Positions 33,560-42,445 are shown, numbered from the stretch's first letter. The stretch: 64,000 nucleotides of DNA from Nitrososphaera sp. (GCA_029263715.1 JAJUFP010000003.1:62001-126000), one strand, 5' to 3'. The notes: generated from the letters alone by a model not told the origin. A program made the numbers and translations.

Positions 33560-34666
33560 GTGCTCAACTACAAGCTCCGCCTCTATCCTACAAAAGAGCA
33601 GGAGCTGGTATTAGAGCAGGCACTTGATGGCTGCCGGTGGGTGTACAACTACTTTCTCTCAATCCCGCCAATGTCAGAGTACGACATGAACTATGCCCTG
33701 ACCGAATTGAAAGAAGAGCATCCATGGCTATACAATTACCACTCAAAGATGCTGCAAATGGTGTCAAAACAGGTTGCAGCAGCAAGAAAGACTGTCAAGG
33801 GCAGGCTGTCGTACAGGAAGAATGATGATTTCAATGCTTTTACCTACAACCAGTCTGGCTTTAGGATAGAGAATGACGGGCTCCATCTATCCAAAATAGG
33901 TAGCATCAAGATCGTTCTTCATAGACAGCCCGTCAACATCAAGCAGGTGACGGTATGCAGGAAGAATGGAAAGTGGTACGCCATAGTAGGATGTGAAATA
34001 CTGCGCAAACGATACTCCACAATTGTATATCACAGGCCAGTCGGGATAGACGTTGGAATAGCCAAGTTTGCCCACGACTCTGACAACCATGTTGTGGAAA
34101 ATCCACAGTTTCTCACAAAGATGTTAAGACCAGTCAAGAGGGCTCATCGCAGAGTGTCAAGAAGGCAGGTAGGCAGTAACAACCACAGGAAGGCAAAACA
34201 TATGCTGGCCAGGCTATACGAGCGTATAAACAACAAGCGACGCGACTTTCTTCACAAGACATCGGCATACTACTGCAGCCACTACGACCTGATATTTCTG
34301 GAACGGTTGCGGGTAGCAAACCTGACTAGGAACCACAAACTTGCGCGCAAGATACTGGATGCAAGCTGGTCAACATTCAAGGTCATGCTGCAGTACAAGG
34401 CCAACCGTGTCGCGGAAGTAGAACCTGCATATTCGTCAATTGAGTGCTCCTGTTGTGGTCACCCAGTCCCAAAGTCGCTTGCAGTACGTACACATAGATG
34501 CAACAGTTGTGGCCTTGTAATTGACCGCGACTACAACTCTGCCATGAATCATTTGCAGAACGGTCTAAAACTGTTACGCCTACCGGTGGAACGCCGGGAA
34601 GTTACGCCTGTGGAGATTGCAAGGCAGTCAAGGAAGCAGGAAGCCCACGGATTTATTCGTGCGTAG
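33560..34666 (+). CDS. tnpB: TnpB RNA-guided nuclease, second copy
   Basis: A 368-residue TnpB with intact RuvC acids: Asp in VGIDVGIAKFA, Glu in IFLERLRVANL and Asp in IDRDYNSAMN. The zinc finger is CSCCG ... CNSCG. The start is GTG 33560; cttaaatag near 33522-33530 lies about 34 nt upstream. Its amino-acid sequence differs widely from the first copy, so the two are not a recent duplication, but both end in a RKQEA.GFI tail and the same right-end sequence. No adjacent tnpA. Confidence 0.92.
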   Translation: MLNYKLRLYPTKEQELVLEQALDGCRWVYNYFLSIPPMSEYDMNYALTELKEEHPWLYNYHSKMLQMVSKQVAAARKTVKGRLSYRKNDDFNAFTYNQSGFRIENDGLHLSKIGSIKIVLHRQPVNIKQVTVCRKNGKWYAIVGCEILRKRYSTIVYHRPVGIDVGIAKFAHDSDNHVVENPQFLTKMLRPVKRAHRRVSRRQVGSNNHRKAKHMLARLYERINNKRRDFLHKTSAYYCSHYDLIFLERLRVANLTRNHKLARKILDASWSTFKVMLQYKANRVAEVEPAYSSIECSCCGHPVPKSLAVRTHRCNSCGLVIDRDYNSAMNHLQNGLKLLRLPVERREVTPVEIARQSRKQEAHGFIRA

Positions 34667-34671
34667 TTCAC
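34646..34671 (+). repeat. Right-end hairpin of the second TnpB element
   Basis: CACG GATTTATT CGTG forms a short hairpin that overlaps the tnpB stop (TAG 34664-34666) and ends in GTAGTTCAC. The sequence following it, starting at 34672, would be the guide region if the omega RNA is made from this end. It agrees with the other two copies at the loop and terminus. Confidence 0.7.
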
Positions 34672-34675
34672 TGGC

Positions 34676-34900
34676 ATGGATTATAGACCTATTCAAATTG
34701 TAAGAGCAAAAATAAATTGGTTAGAGCTGTCCCAACGATATGGGCTGAAAAAGGGTTTTCACTCCATCATGAAAAGACTGGAGAATAAAGGGTACATAAG
34801 CTCCCATGGAAAAAGCGGCGATGTGTGCTCTTTGACCCAGATTGGTGTTTTGTATGTATTGGGAAAGATAGGCAAGAACAAGGGAGAGAGGCAAGATTAA
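34676..34900 (+). CDS. Winged-helix fragment or small protein after the IS end
   Basis: A 74-residue ORF starting 5 nt after the TnpB right end. KGFHSIMKRLENKGYISSHGKSGDVCSLTQIGVLYVLGK matches a helix-turn-wing with recognition helix, the pattern of small archaeal wHTH proteins. The closeness to the IS end and the lack of a TATA element of its own suggest the 3' part of a gene cut by the insertion, with an accidental ATG. It may still be expressed from the tnpB transcript. Confidence 0.5.
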   Translation: MDYRPIQIVRAKINWLELSQRYGLKKGFHSIMKRLENKGYISSHGKSGDVCSLTQIGVLYVLGKIGKNKGERQD

Positions 34901-34965
34901 CGGCTTTACAACCATCCATCTTATTATTCAAATTACAACGCTATAGTAATACAAATATCGTTACT

Positions 34966-34998
34966 GTGAACTACCGGATTTATTCATGGGTAGTTCAC
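34966..34998 (+). repeat. Solo palindromic right-end-like hairpin
   Basis: GTGAACTACC, then GGATTTATTCAT, then GGGTAGTTCAC: a 10-bp perfect inverted repeat whose loop and right arm match the TnpB right ends (GGATTTATT ... GTAGTTCAC). No tnpB lies next to it. Around it, 34901-35170 has no gene; a short diverged direct repeat (GGACTTA.A.ACCAGCA, near 35020 and 35090) is the only other pattern. Confidence 0.65.
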
Positions 34999-35170
34999 TG
35001 GACATTGCCAAAACTTGCAGGACTTACACACCAGCAGAAAAAGCGTAACGACCATCCACCAAGTGTGTTCAGCTTGTGAGATTCTGACAGGACTTAAAAA
35101 CCAGCAAAGCATATTATTCGCTATATGTCGAATGTATCTGACAATAGAGTTTCAACTTTTTCCATACAAG

Positions 35171-35185
35171 TGAACAATTTGTTCA
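35171..35185. promoter_or_regulatory. Palindrome just upstream of the S-layer gene TATA box
   Basis: TGAACAATTTGTTCA is a perfect 7+1+7 inverted repeat. It ends about 6 nt before the ttttaaata TATA element (about 35190-35198), overlapping where the BRE would lie. The position is right for a transcription factor that helps or blocks TBP/TFB binding. Confidence 0.5.
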
Positions 35186-35223
35186 TAAGTTTTAAATACT
35201 GACTTTCATTCACTCCAAGCAAC

Positions 35224-38200
35224 GTGGTTCATAGTATGAACACAAAGCAACTGACAAGCATGTTTGTAGCGGCAATATTGGTTGTCGGTGCTGTCTATTC
35301 CGTTGGGTTACAGACCCAGATGGCAGCAGCACAGGCCAATGATGTCACTATAAGTACGTCAGCTGACAGACATGGAGGAACATTTTTTGGCGAAGGCGTC
35401 CTTCAGGTAGTCATAACTGACGATGATACAAGCGACTCATCAGATGATGAGAGTACAACAATTGATGTAGACGTAGAAGTAGAGAATGAAACAGGTGAAT
35501 CAATATCAACCACTGTAAATGACATACCCGACACAAGCAATGGTTCACAAAAATTCGAATTCTTCCTCACTCACGATGCTTCATCATGGGCTGATGGTTT
35601 GGGACCAGATGGTCTAGCAGGCACCGATGACGATATAGATCCAATTGCTGATGCAGCATTAATCGAAACATTCGGTGATGGTTCAGATCTCGACCCAAGT
35701 GGTGACGTTGATGGCCTTTATGAAGACTACACAATTACAATCACATACAAAAATGAAGAAATCACAATAGAATACGACAGTGTTTCAGGAGAACTCATCC
35801 TTGCTCCTAACGGAATTGCAGCCAACGAGCGGGAAGTCTATGGTGCAGACAGCTTGGTATACATGGTTATCATGGATCAAGATGCCAACCTTAACCCGAC
35901 ACAACCAGATGAATTCGATCTAGACGACACTGCTGCAGAACTTAACACTCTATTTGATGTTGAAGGCGCAGATTTTGATACTGATGGCGGTGATATAACA
36001 TTCCGGGAGACCGGTGACAACACCGCGTTGTTCGAAGCAGTCTTCACACTAGGTCCAGAAGGAGATCTTGTACAAACAAGTGAATCAGTAGAAGTTACAA
36101 TGAATGACCAGTCTGCCTATAATACAAGTCTGTTCGAAGAAGGTGATGGCGGTGCTACTCCAATCACACTCAGTGATGGTGACATCAACGACTCCAACGA
36201 CACAGACGACGTTAGCTTCTCAATTGAAACTGATGATGGTGAAATAGAGGAAGTTGGCGACATTACATTCGGAACCGAACTGAAGGTAATGATGAACGAC
36301 CAAGACCAGAACGTAGACGGTGACGACGCAGACACATTAGACGAAGTCCTTAGAGTCACTGTAGACGTAGGCGATGCTGACGGTGACGAAGTCTTTGATG
36401 CTGGAGAGGCTGACGAAGAATTAATGGATATGGAAGAAACAGACGACAATACGGGCATATTCACTATAGATGCAGCCAACGGTGAACTGAAGATAGAAAT
36501 TCTGGAAGACGGTGCAGATCCAACTCCATTTGACGGTACACTTCAATTAAGACAGGAAGACATGGATGAAGACATTGTTATCGAGTATGAAGACAGACTT
36601 TCAGATGATGAAGACCCAGTCGACCTTGATGGAGCTGATCTGGATGACTTTGACACAGTAGTCACCTTGACAAGAGGTCTCACCTTGACATCCGGTACCG
36701 TAGAACTGCCGGAAACAGTTGGAATCAACGATGACTTTGATCTTACAATCAACGACCCAGATCTCAACGACAATCCAAGAACTAGGGACTCGTACACATT
36801 CACACTTGACGGAGCAGGTCCAGAGTTCGCTCTGATGAGAGGCGGACTTTCGATAGGTGAAGCTGCCTCAGTCGAGGTAGAGATAGAAGGCGATTCTCCA
36901 ACATTCGATGACGCTATCACATACACACTCAGAGAAACAGGAGCTAACACAGGCATCTTCGTTGCAGAGCTTGATATGGAAGAGATTCTGACCAGCACAG
37001 GCGCAGATGTTGACGATGGCGATACACTAGAAGTAACCTACAACGATGACCAAGACACTCCGGGTCGTTCAAACTCTGACAGTCTAGCAATCGGAAGAGC
37101 AGCCTCAAACATTGACTTCTCAAGAACAGTCCTGCCAATCCCGCCTGGAACAGATCTAACTGAGGACACATCAGAATTTCTCGATGAAGCCACAACTGTT
37201 AGCACAACGCTGATGGTAACAGATTCTGAGCAGAATGAAGCAACCAACACCGAAGATGATCTACCTCTCACACTAGGTACAGATCCAGGTGAATTCACCA
37301 TCGAAGTCAGGGGCGCAGATGGATCCGATGTCGACGCATCCGTGGTGATAGACGATGTTGCTGAAATAGACGATGATCTAGGACCAGGCGTAGCATTAGA
37401 GGACATACTCCCAGACATTGTTGGTGGCATAACCCTTACAGAGACAGCAAATGCAAGTGGCGTCTTTGAAGAAACACTCGACTTCGATGAGGGAGGCCTT
37501 AGTGCAGAAGACTGGCACAACCTGGAAATCATCTTCACATACACAGACCTTAACGGCGAGGAAGAAAGCCAAGGTATTACCTTTAGAGGAAACGACGGAT
37601 TTGTCACTGTTGACAAGAACGTTGTCAAATCAGGTGATGTCGTAACCGTAACAGTACAGGACGAAGACCTTAACATCGACGATGGTGAAATCGAGGAATT
37701 CGATTCTGAGACTGCAGGCGCTGGCACATTCCTTGTTATAGTAGAGACCGAAGACGATGAAATTCCAGCTCCAGATCTTCCAACAATTGAAACCTTCACC
37801 GAAACAGGACCTGACACAGGTATATTCACAGCAACTTGGACAATCGGTACCGACATCCAAGTAGTATCAGACGACAGCGAAGACCAGGCATCCAACATAC
37901 TCGTCACATACAACGATGAAGTAGACTCAACAGGTGGCAGTGGCGAAGAGCTCGAAGTGAACGTTCCAGTATCGTCCGCAACAGGCGCGATACAGGTAGA
38001 GCCGGACCTTGTTGGACCAGGCACTGAAATCACAGTACGCATAATCGACTCAGACCTCAACCTTGATGCACTGTCGACTGACGAATATGACGAAGACGAC
38101 GAACTAGTAGAGTTCAGGACCGACAGGAACGAAGCAGGTGAAGCTAACCCAGACCTTGATGAAACAGGACCCAACACTGGAGTATTCGAATTCACCATAC

Positions 38201-39090
38201 AGCTTGTCCCAGAAGAAGAGGGCGATGATGGTGACTTTGGAGATGCAGTAGGTGGCAATGATCCAGAAATCACAGTGCTGCCAGGCGACTTGCTATCCAT
38301 CAGGTACGAAGATGAACATGATGCAAGTGGTCGCTCGACAACAGTATCAAGAGTGATTGAGATCAGAAGCTTTGACCCAGAATTCATTGCTGACAAGGAC
38401 ACATACATGAGCAAAGACAGAGTTAGAATCACAATCAACGACCCAGACGCCAACCTTGACGCGGACATTGCTGACACGTTGACTGACATCAGAGTATTCT
38501 CCGACAGCGACGCAGTAGGAGAAGAATTCTCGGCAATCGAGACAGGCAGGGACACAGGTGTCTTCACACTGACCTTCTCTGTTACTGACGAAACACAGAG
38601 TGGTGCAGTAACTGTAACTCAGGGAGACAATGTGACTGTCGAATACAACGATGCATACCCAGCTGACTACGCTGAGAGAATCGAAGATGTCAACGACCCA
38701 GACAAAGAATTCCAGTTCAACATCACAATCGGTGGCGCAACAGGCACAACCACAACAACACCATCTGCACCAAAGCTGCAGGACATTCGCGGCCAGGACC
38801 TGACTGAAATCACAGCAGGCTCACAGGCAATCATAACCACAACAGTCACCAACAACAACGCACAAGCACAGCCATTCGTAGCACTCGTTGAAGTCAGAGA
38901 CGCTGATGGAATCACTGTATACTTGCAGTGGCAGACAGGTACGCTCAACCCGAACGGCTCGGCTAACATAGGTCTGTCATGGACACCAGATGCCCCAGGC
39001 ACCTACGAGCTTAGGACGTTCGTCATAAGCAACCTGCTCAACCCATCCGCACTCTCCCCAGTAGTAACATCGAGTGTAACTGTGAGTTAA
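35224..39090 (+). CDS. Giant acidic S-layer-type surface protein
   Basis: A 1288-residue secreted protein. A signal peptide (ending about AAAQAND) is followed by about seven beta-sandwich repeats of 130-155 residues. Each is marked by a D-x-D-x-N type turn (DANLNP, DQNVDG, DLNDNP, SEQNEA, DLNIDD, DLNLDA, DANLDA, near residues 217, 359, 511, 667, 813, 941, 1072) followed later by a ETG-NTG-F motif. A Thr/Pro linker and a CARDB/Ig-like C-terminal domain close it; there is no PEFG tail. It is very rich in Asp/Glu/Thr/Ser. The size, repeats and acidic nature fit the main thaumarchaeal S-layer protein. The start is GTG 35224 (29 nt after the TATA box); ATG 35236 is an alternative. Confidence 0.85.
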   Translation: MVHSMNTKQLTSMFVAAILVVGAVYSVGLQTQMAAAQANDVTISTSADRHGGTFFGEGVLQVVITDDDTSDSSDDESTTIDVDVEVENETGESISTTVNDIPDTSNGSQKFEFFLTHDASSWADGLGPDGLAGTDDDIDPIADAALIETFGDGSDLDPSGDVDGLYEDYTITITYKNEEITIEYDSVSGELILAPNGIAANEREVYGADSLVYMVIMDQDANLNPTQPDEFDLDDTAAELNTLFDVEGADFDTDGGDITFRETGDNTALFEAVFTLGPEGDLVQTSESVEVTMNDQSAYNTSLFEEGDGGATPITLSDGDINDSNDTDDVSFSIETDDGEIEEVGDITFGTELKVMMNDQDQNVDGDDADTLDEVLRVTVDVGDADGDEVFDAGEADEELMDMEETDDNTGIFTIDAANGELKIEILEDGADPTPFDGTLQLRQEDMDEDIVIEYEDRLSDDEDPVDLDGADLDDFDTVVTLTRGLTLTSGTVELPETVGINDDFDLTINDPDLNDNPRTRDSYTFTLDGAGPEFALMRGGLSIGEAASVEVEIEGDSPTFDDAITYTLRETGANTGIFVAELDMEEILTSTGADVDDGDTLEVTYNDDQDTPGRSNSDSLAIGRAASNIDFSRTVLPIPPGTDLTEDTSEFLDEATTVSTTLMVTDSEQNEATNTEDDLPLTLGTDPGEFTIEVRGADGSDVDASVVIDDVAEIDDDLGPGVALEDILPDIVGGITLTETANASGVFEETLDFDEGGLSAEDWHNLEIIFTYTDLNGEEESQGITFRGNDGFVTVDKNVVKSGDVVTVTVQDEDLNIDDGEIEEFDSETAGAGTFLVIVETEDDEIPAPDLPTIETFTETGPDTGIFTATWTIGTDIQVVSDDSEDQASNILVTYNDEVDSTGGSGEELEVNVPVSSATGAIQVEPDLVGPGTEITVRIIDSDLNLDALSTDEYDEDDELVEFRTDRNEAGEANPDLDETGPNTGVFEFTIQLVPEEEGDDGDFGDAVGGNDPEITVLPGDLLSIRYEDEHDASGRSTTVSRVIEIRSFDPEFIADKDTYMSKDRVRITINDPDANLDADIADTLTDIRVFSDSDAVGEEFSAIETGRDTGVFTLTFSVTDETQSGAVTVTQGDNVTVEYNDAYPADYAERIEDVNDPDKEFQFNITIGGATGTTTTTPSAPKLQDIRGQDLTEITAGSQAIITTTVTNNNAQAQPFVALVEVRDADGITVYLQWQTGTLNPNGSANIGLSWTPDAPGTYELRTFVISNLLNPSALSPVVTSSVTVS

Positions 39091-39130
39091 ATGGGTGCAT
39101 AGCCCATCCCTAACTTTTTCTCTTTTTTTT
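39091..39130 (+). terminator. Hairpin and T-tract after the S-layer gene
   Basis: Right after the stop, ATGGG ... CCCAT forms a 5-bp hairpin, followed by TTTTTCTC and eight Ts. This fits a strong archaeal terminator after a highly expressed gene. Confidence 0.7.
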
Positions 39131-40161
39131 GTTCAAAACGAAAAATCTGGTTTTTAACTGCATTCATTCTGATAATTCCATTCTCAACGTTATCTCAAGC
39201 TGCTTATGCTCAGAACCTTATAGTAAGAGTCAACGAGTTAGTTTTTGTTCCCGGCGATGAGCTGGTCCTGTTTGGGAGGGGGCAGCCAAATGCAATACTT
39301 GTGGTAAGACTGTACGACCCTTCCGACAATGTCATTAGGATTGATAGCATACAGACCGACAGGGCCGGCTACTTTAACACAAAGCTGTTTACCTGGCCGG
39401 ACCCGTCTCGAAATCTGGTGTTTGGCAAGTATACCGTTGAAGTTTTATCAAGCGACGGCGATGTACAGCAAATCAGCGTTGATTACACCAGCACAAGGGA
39501 GAGGGTGTTTTCAATTACACCGGCAAACATTCTTTCAGTAAAGCTGGACTCGCCGGACCAAGCCGTTGTCGGAGAGCCGTTTAGAATATTCGTCCAGGTA
39601 ACGTTTGAGGGCGCCCTTGTCAATTCCGATGAAGCGCAGTTGCTTGAACTGCTTGGGTCCTCGCACGTGCATTCCGGTGATGTGACCGTAAACCTTTCTG
39701 GAGAGTTCAAGAAGCTTCATGAAGGGCTTTATTATGCCGACGTGATTTTGAAAGAAGAAGGAACCTACATAGTCCATGCCATCGGCTTTTACAAGGGGTT
39801 TGAGGCCCACGACTCGCGGGTGATACCGGTCAGCAGTAGCAGCATCCAATCTATTCAAGAGTCTGTTGACGACCTGAACCAGGAGCTCAAGGTCGCAAAC
39901 CAGGAGCTGGCCAGGCTTCAGGAGGACCTGGACAGGACTGCGGCAGAGCTGAACAGCACAAGAACTTCATTAACATCCTCTGTGCAGGAAGCACGAAACT
40001 CCATCGGACAAGACGTCCGGTCTGCCGAGGGGGCGGTAAACCAGCTGGTCGATGCTTCGGGGCAGCTAAACTCCATAATCCTGCCGGTGCTGGCGCTGAT
40101 CTCAGTCATCCTTGCTTTGCAGATATCGCTTTTTGCCAGGATCCGCGCGTCGTACAAGTAA
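39129..40161 (+). CDS. Secreted coiled-coil protein with C-terminal anchor, candidate S-layer stalk
   Basis: The mature part has beta-rich domains (residues about 60-210 of the corrected product), then a long coiled coil (DDLNQELKVANQELARLQED...) and a C-terminal hydrophobic helix LPVLALISVILALQISLFA before a basic tail. This is the layout of an S-layer anchor such as Sulfolobus SlaB. A TTG at 39129 would give a normal signal peptide (MFKTK, then a hydrophobic run ending SQAAYAQ) only if one A of the five-A run at 39141-39145 were absent. As written, the frame that covers the mature protein lacks an ATG/GTG/TTG before GTG 39301. The clear signal peptide in two frames indicates a real +1 break or a sequence error. 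It lies directly downstream of the S-layer gene. Confidence 0.7.
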
Positions 40162-40268
40162 TCCGGGAAAAACTTTTCATTGCAACTATTTCCCCTGAAA
40201 TCCTCGGAAAGACTTCGAGCCCATAGCTTGTAGGCTTACAAGATGATGCCGGTATCAGAAACACAGAA

Positions 40269-40673
40269 TCAAGAATTGCCGACCCTTTCAATCTGAATGT
40301 CGTCAATGTTGCCAAATTCAGGGTCAGCACCAGTAACTAGCTTCGACTTTAGATCTTTGGCTGTTGCAGCTGCAAAGGCATCGGCAAGAGAAAGTGAATG
40401 GCTGGCCTTCAGCAGGGCTGCCTCTTTCCACAAGGCGTTATCCCTTACAGGGGCTATCTTGACGCCAAAACTTCTGAGGTTTCTTTCCTTTTCATCCGCC
40501 ATCTTGCGGTCTTTTCTGCCAAGGATGTAGTACAATTCAGCCAGGTTGACCACACTGATGTATCCCTTTATCTTTCGATCAAGGACCTGCCTGAGCAACT
40601 CTGCGACACGTTCTGCACCTTTCTCGCCCATATAGAGGACAAGTAATGCCTGGGTATCAAATACAACGCTCAT
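40269..40673 (-). CDS. vapC: VapC PIN-domain toxin
   Basis: A 134-residue PIN ribonuclease starting at ATG 40671-40673 (MSVVFDTQALLVLY). Acidic residues: Asp6, Glu in VNLAELYYIL, Asp in LADAFAAA and the late TGADPEFG. The longer frame to 40748 is not used, since it would overlap the antitoxin. The stop-to-start distance from the AbrB antitoxin is 10 nt. It pairs with the antitoxin at 40684-40944. Apparently intact. Confidence 0.88.
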   Translation of the reverse strand: MSVVFDTQALLVLYMGEKGAERVAELLRQVLDRKIKGYISVVNLAELYYILGRKDRKMADEKERNLRSFGVKIAPVRDNALWKEAALLKASHSLSLADAFAAATAKDLKSKLVTGADPEFGNIDDIQIERVGNS

Positions 40674-40683
40674 CGTTGATAAT

Positions 40684-40944
40684 TCAGCTCTCCTTTGACA
40701 GCCGCTTCTTTTCCTGCCTTGTTTCCTCTGATCTGGCCTCTTTGACAAGCTGCTTGGATGTCTTGGCCTCGAAGAGTTCTCTTAGGGAGCCTTTCTCCAT
40801 CATAGGATCTGGGACTGGTTTTAAAAGTACGCCTTCCTCCGTGTCTACAGCAAGGACTTTCTTTCCTATCTTGTGTTTTTCCCTTAACTCCTTGGGTATC
40901 GTGGCCTGCCCCTTCTTTGTAACTGTGACAACCGTATCTGTCAT
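40684..40944 (-). CDS. AbrB-family antitoxin of the PIN toxin
   Basis: An 86-residue AbrB swapped-hairpin protein: VTVTKKGQATIPKELREKH (about 5-23), then VLAVDTEEGVLLKPVPD, and a toxin-binding tail MEKGSLRELFEAKTSKQ. A TATA element (atttatg on the minus strand, about 40970) is 28 nt upstream of the ATG. It is upstream of the PIN toxin in the same operon. It probably autoregulates the promoter. Confidence 0.85.
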   Translation of the reverse strand: MTDTVVTVTKKGQATIPKELREKHKIGKKVLAVDTEEGVLLKPVPDPMMEKGSLRELFEAKTSKQLVKEARSEETRQEKKRLSKES

Positions 40945-41076
40945 GGGCAGTAATATCTGCCTATTTGTAATACATAAATTTTGTGTATTACTATTAGTGT
41001 AACCTATTTTGAGAATTTAGAATTTCAGAGTCGCATCATAGCGTGACCCGAATAAACAAGTGTTAATGATTACGAA

Positions 41077-41466
41077 CTACCATCCTTCTACCTCTAGTCC
41101 AGGCACCCTTTCAAAGTGCTTTTTGTTCTTTGTAACAAGGGTCTGCTTGTTTGCAAGAGCTATGCTGGCAATAAAGAGGTCAAGTTCGCTAACAGGATTC
41201 GATTTTAATTTCTCTGCAAGCGCGCCCCGTATCTTTCCAGAATCGTAATCTAGGCTCAAAATATGGAATTTATCCAGTATTGCAGTAATGTCTGCTACAG
41301 CGCGCTCGCTGTTCCGCGCATTGTGCGCCCCGTGGAAAAGCTCTGCCACATTAATAGCTGTGGTAAAGATGGTCTCGTTCCTACTTTCCAGTTCGTCGAG
41401 TTTTGCGATGGCGTCTGTCTTACCCCTGTCTAGGTCGGCAATAAAGTCTGTGTCCAGACACACCAT
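41077..41466 (-). CDS. vapC: VapC PIN-domain toxin (intact paralogue)
   Basis: A 129-residue PIN ribonuclease. Acidic positions: CLDTDF at 3-8, Glu in NVAELFHGAH, Asp in VSELDLFIASIAL and KNKKHFERV before the end. It overlaps its antitoxin by ATGA at 41464-41468. The degraded homologue at 28993-29375 aligns over the whole length and shows what this module looks like when broken. Targets are unknown; PIN toxins usually cut tRNA or rRNA. Confidence 0.88.
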   Translation of the reverse strand: MVCLDTDFIADLDRGKTDAIAKLDELESRNETIFTTAINVAELFHGAHNARNSERAVADITAILDKFHILSLDYDSGKIRGALAEKLKSNPVSELDLFIASIALANKQTLVTKNKKHFERVPGLEVEGW

Positions 41467-41699
41467 CAGAGCTTGACCTTCCTTGTCCTAAAATTCCGTC
41501 GGAGGTCGCGGCTGGCCTTTTCGATAGCATCCGCAAGATCAGGATTGGCACCACGTTCTTTGAGAATTGCCTTGATTGCAGCAGGATTCCCCTTTTGGAA
41601 CTTGCGCAGTATAACATCGGAAAAGGATTCCCCTTCCTTCTTTTCGGCTTTTAGTGCCCTGTACGCCTCGTCTGTTATGGTGATCGTAGTCGTCGCCAT
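41466..41699 (-). CDS. vapB: VapB antitoxin of the intact VapBC pair
   Basis: A 77-residue antitoxin starting at ATG 41697-41699 (MATTTITITDEAYRALK). The pattern ESFSDVILRKF and AIEKASRDLRRNF matches its paralogue at 29381-29620. A TATA element (gtttaaatgc, minus strand, about 41727-41735) is about 32 nt upstream. The longer frame to 41717 adds six residues that precede the likely transcription start. Confidence 0.83.
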   Translation of the reverse strand: MATTTITITDEAYRALKAEKKEGESFSDVILRKFQKGNPAAIKAILKERGANPDLADAIEKASRDLRRNFRTRKVKL

Positions 41700-41810
41700 G
41701 TCGAGAATACAATGCATGTAGATGCATTTAAACTTTGAAACTAAGTATAAATCTTTAACGCGACACTATCATTGTATTTTGAAATATGTTTATATGTCCT
41801 GGAAAGCATA

Positions 41811-41836
41811 CATATGTCCATGATATCGGACATATG
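41811..41836. promoter_or_regulatory. Inverted repeat over the MNT promoter and start codon
   Basis: CATATGTCC ... GGACATATG, perfect 9-bp arms with an 8-nt spacer. The right arm contains the start codon of the MNT gene, and a further half-site, ATATGTCC, lies at 41792-41799. The site would block TBP or the start, as expected for an autorepressed toxin-antitoxin operon; the MNT protein's own N-terminal wHTH is the natural candidate binder. Confidence 0.6.
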
Positions 41837-42445
41837 AAGTTCCATAATTATCTGGAGCAATTGTTTGGTAGCAGAGTGTCCATCAGCCTAGTCAGAGCTC
41901 TGATTAATTATAAAGGCAAAATCTTTACCATACGAAAGCTTGCTGAAGTGGCAAATGTTTCTCCAAGCGAAGCTGCGGTGGTGATCCAACAGCTTGAAAA
42001 GCATGGGATAGTAAAGCTGCAACCCGTAGGCAGATCGTATCTGGTATCACCTAATGACAGAAGCTATGTTCTAAACAAGATCTTGAAACCTATAGTAAAG
42101 GCAGAAGAAGAAACCCTCGATGAACTTGTCTCTGTATTAAAGAAACATTTGAGCAGCGAAAATATTATTTCAGCGGTTCTTTTCGGGAGTGTGCCTGGAA
42201 AGTATGAACGCGAAGATAGCGACGTAGACATGCTCCTTATTTCCAATGACTTTGATGCCGCTAGTATACAGGCATCTAAAGCACAGGAAGAGGTCTCTCT
42301 AATCTTTCACAGCCGCTTATCTCCGCTGATATTAGGTGAAAAAGAACTAAAAGCAAAGAAAACTGACCGTCTTATACGTTTGATTCTTGAGAAACATGTA
42401 ACCATCAGCGGCAAAGATCTAAAGGATCTGGTTGGAGAAGGATGA
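41834..42445 (+). CDS. MNT antitoxin with N-terminal winged helix
   Basis: A 203-residue protein. An N-terminal winged helix (about 15-75) is fused to a minimal nucleotidyltransferase domain: LFGSVPGKYEREDSDVD at 117-132 gives Gly118-Ser119 and the Asp130/Asp132 pair. It is the antitoxin of MNT-HEPN systems (type VII), which AMPylates the HEPN toxin. ATG 41834 lies in the inverted repeat and about 26 nt after an AT-rich atacata element, so a leaderless transcript fits; ATG 41786 is an upstream alternative. It overlaps the HEPN gene by 4 bp (ATGA). Confidence 0.85.
   Translation: MKFHNYLEQLFGSRVSISLVRALINYKGKIFTIRKLAEVANVSPSEAAVVIQQLEKHGIVKLQPVGRSYLVSPNDRSYVLNKILKPIVKAEEETLDELVSVLKKHLSSENIISAVLFGSVPGKYEREDSDVDMLLISNDFDAASIQASKAQEEVSLIFHSRLSPLILGEKELKAKKTDRLIRLILEKHVTISGKDLKDLVGEG

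Noticed and set aside
31282-34666. The two tnpB genes as a recent duplication of one element
   Set aside because: The proteins differ widely; only the ends and core motifs are shared, so they are separate acquisitions or an old split.
37038-38567. A 509-codon open frame on the strand opposite the S-layer gene
   Set aside because: It is Ser/Thr-rich shadow coding caused by the biased GA-rich codons of the S-layer repeats; no promoter, no domain, fully inside a gene with strong evidence.
35800-38600. Regular repeats in the S-layer gene that look like a tandem array
   Set aside because: Repeats are about 130-155 codons long, diverged and in frame; they are protein domains, not CRISPR or satellite DNA. 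I found no CRISPR array in the window.
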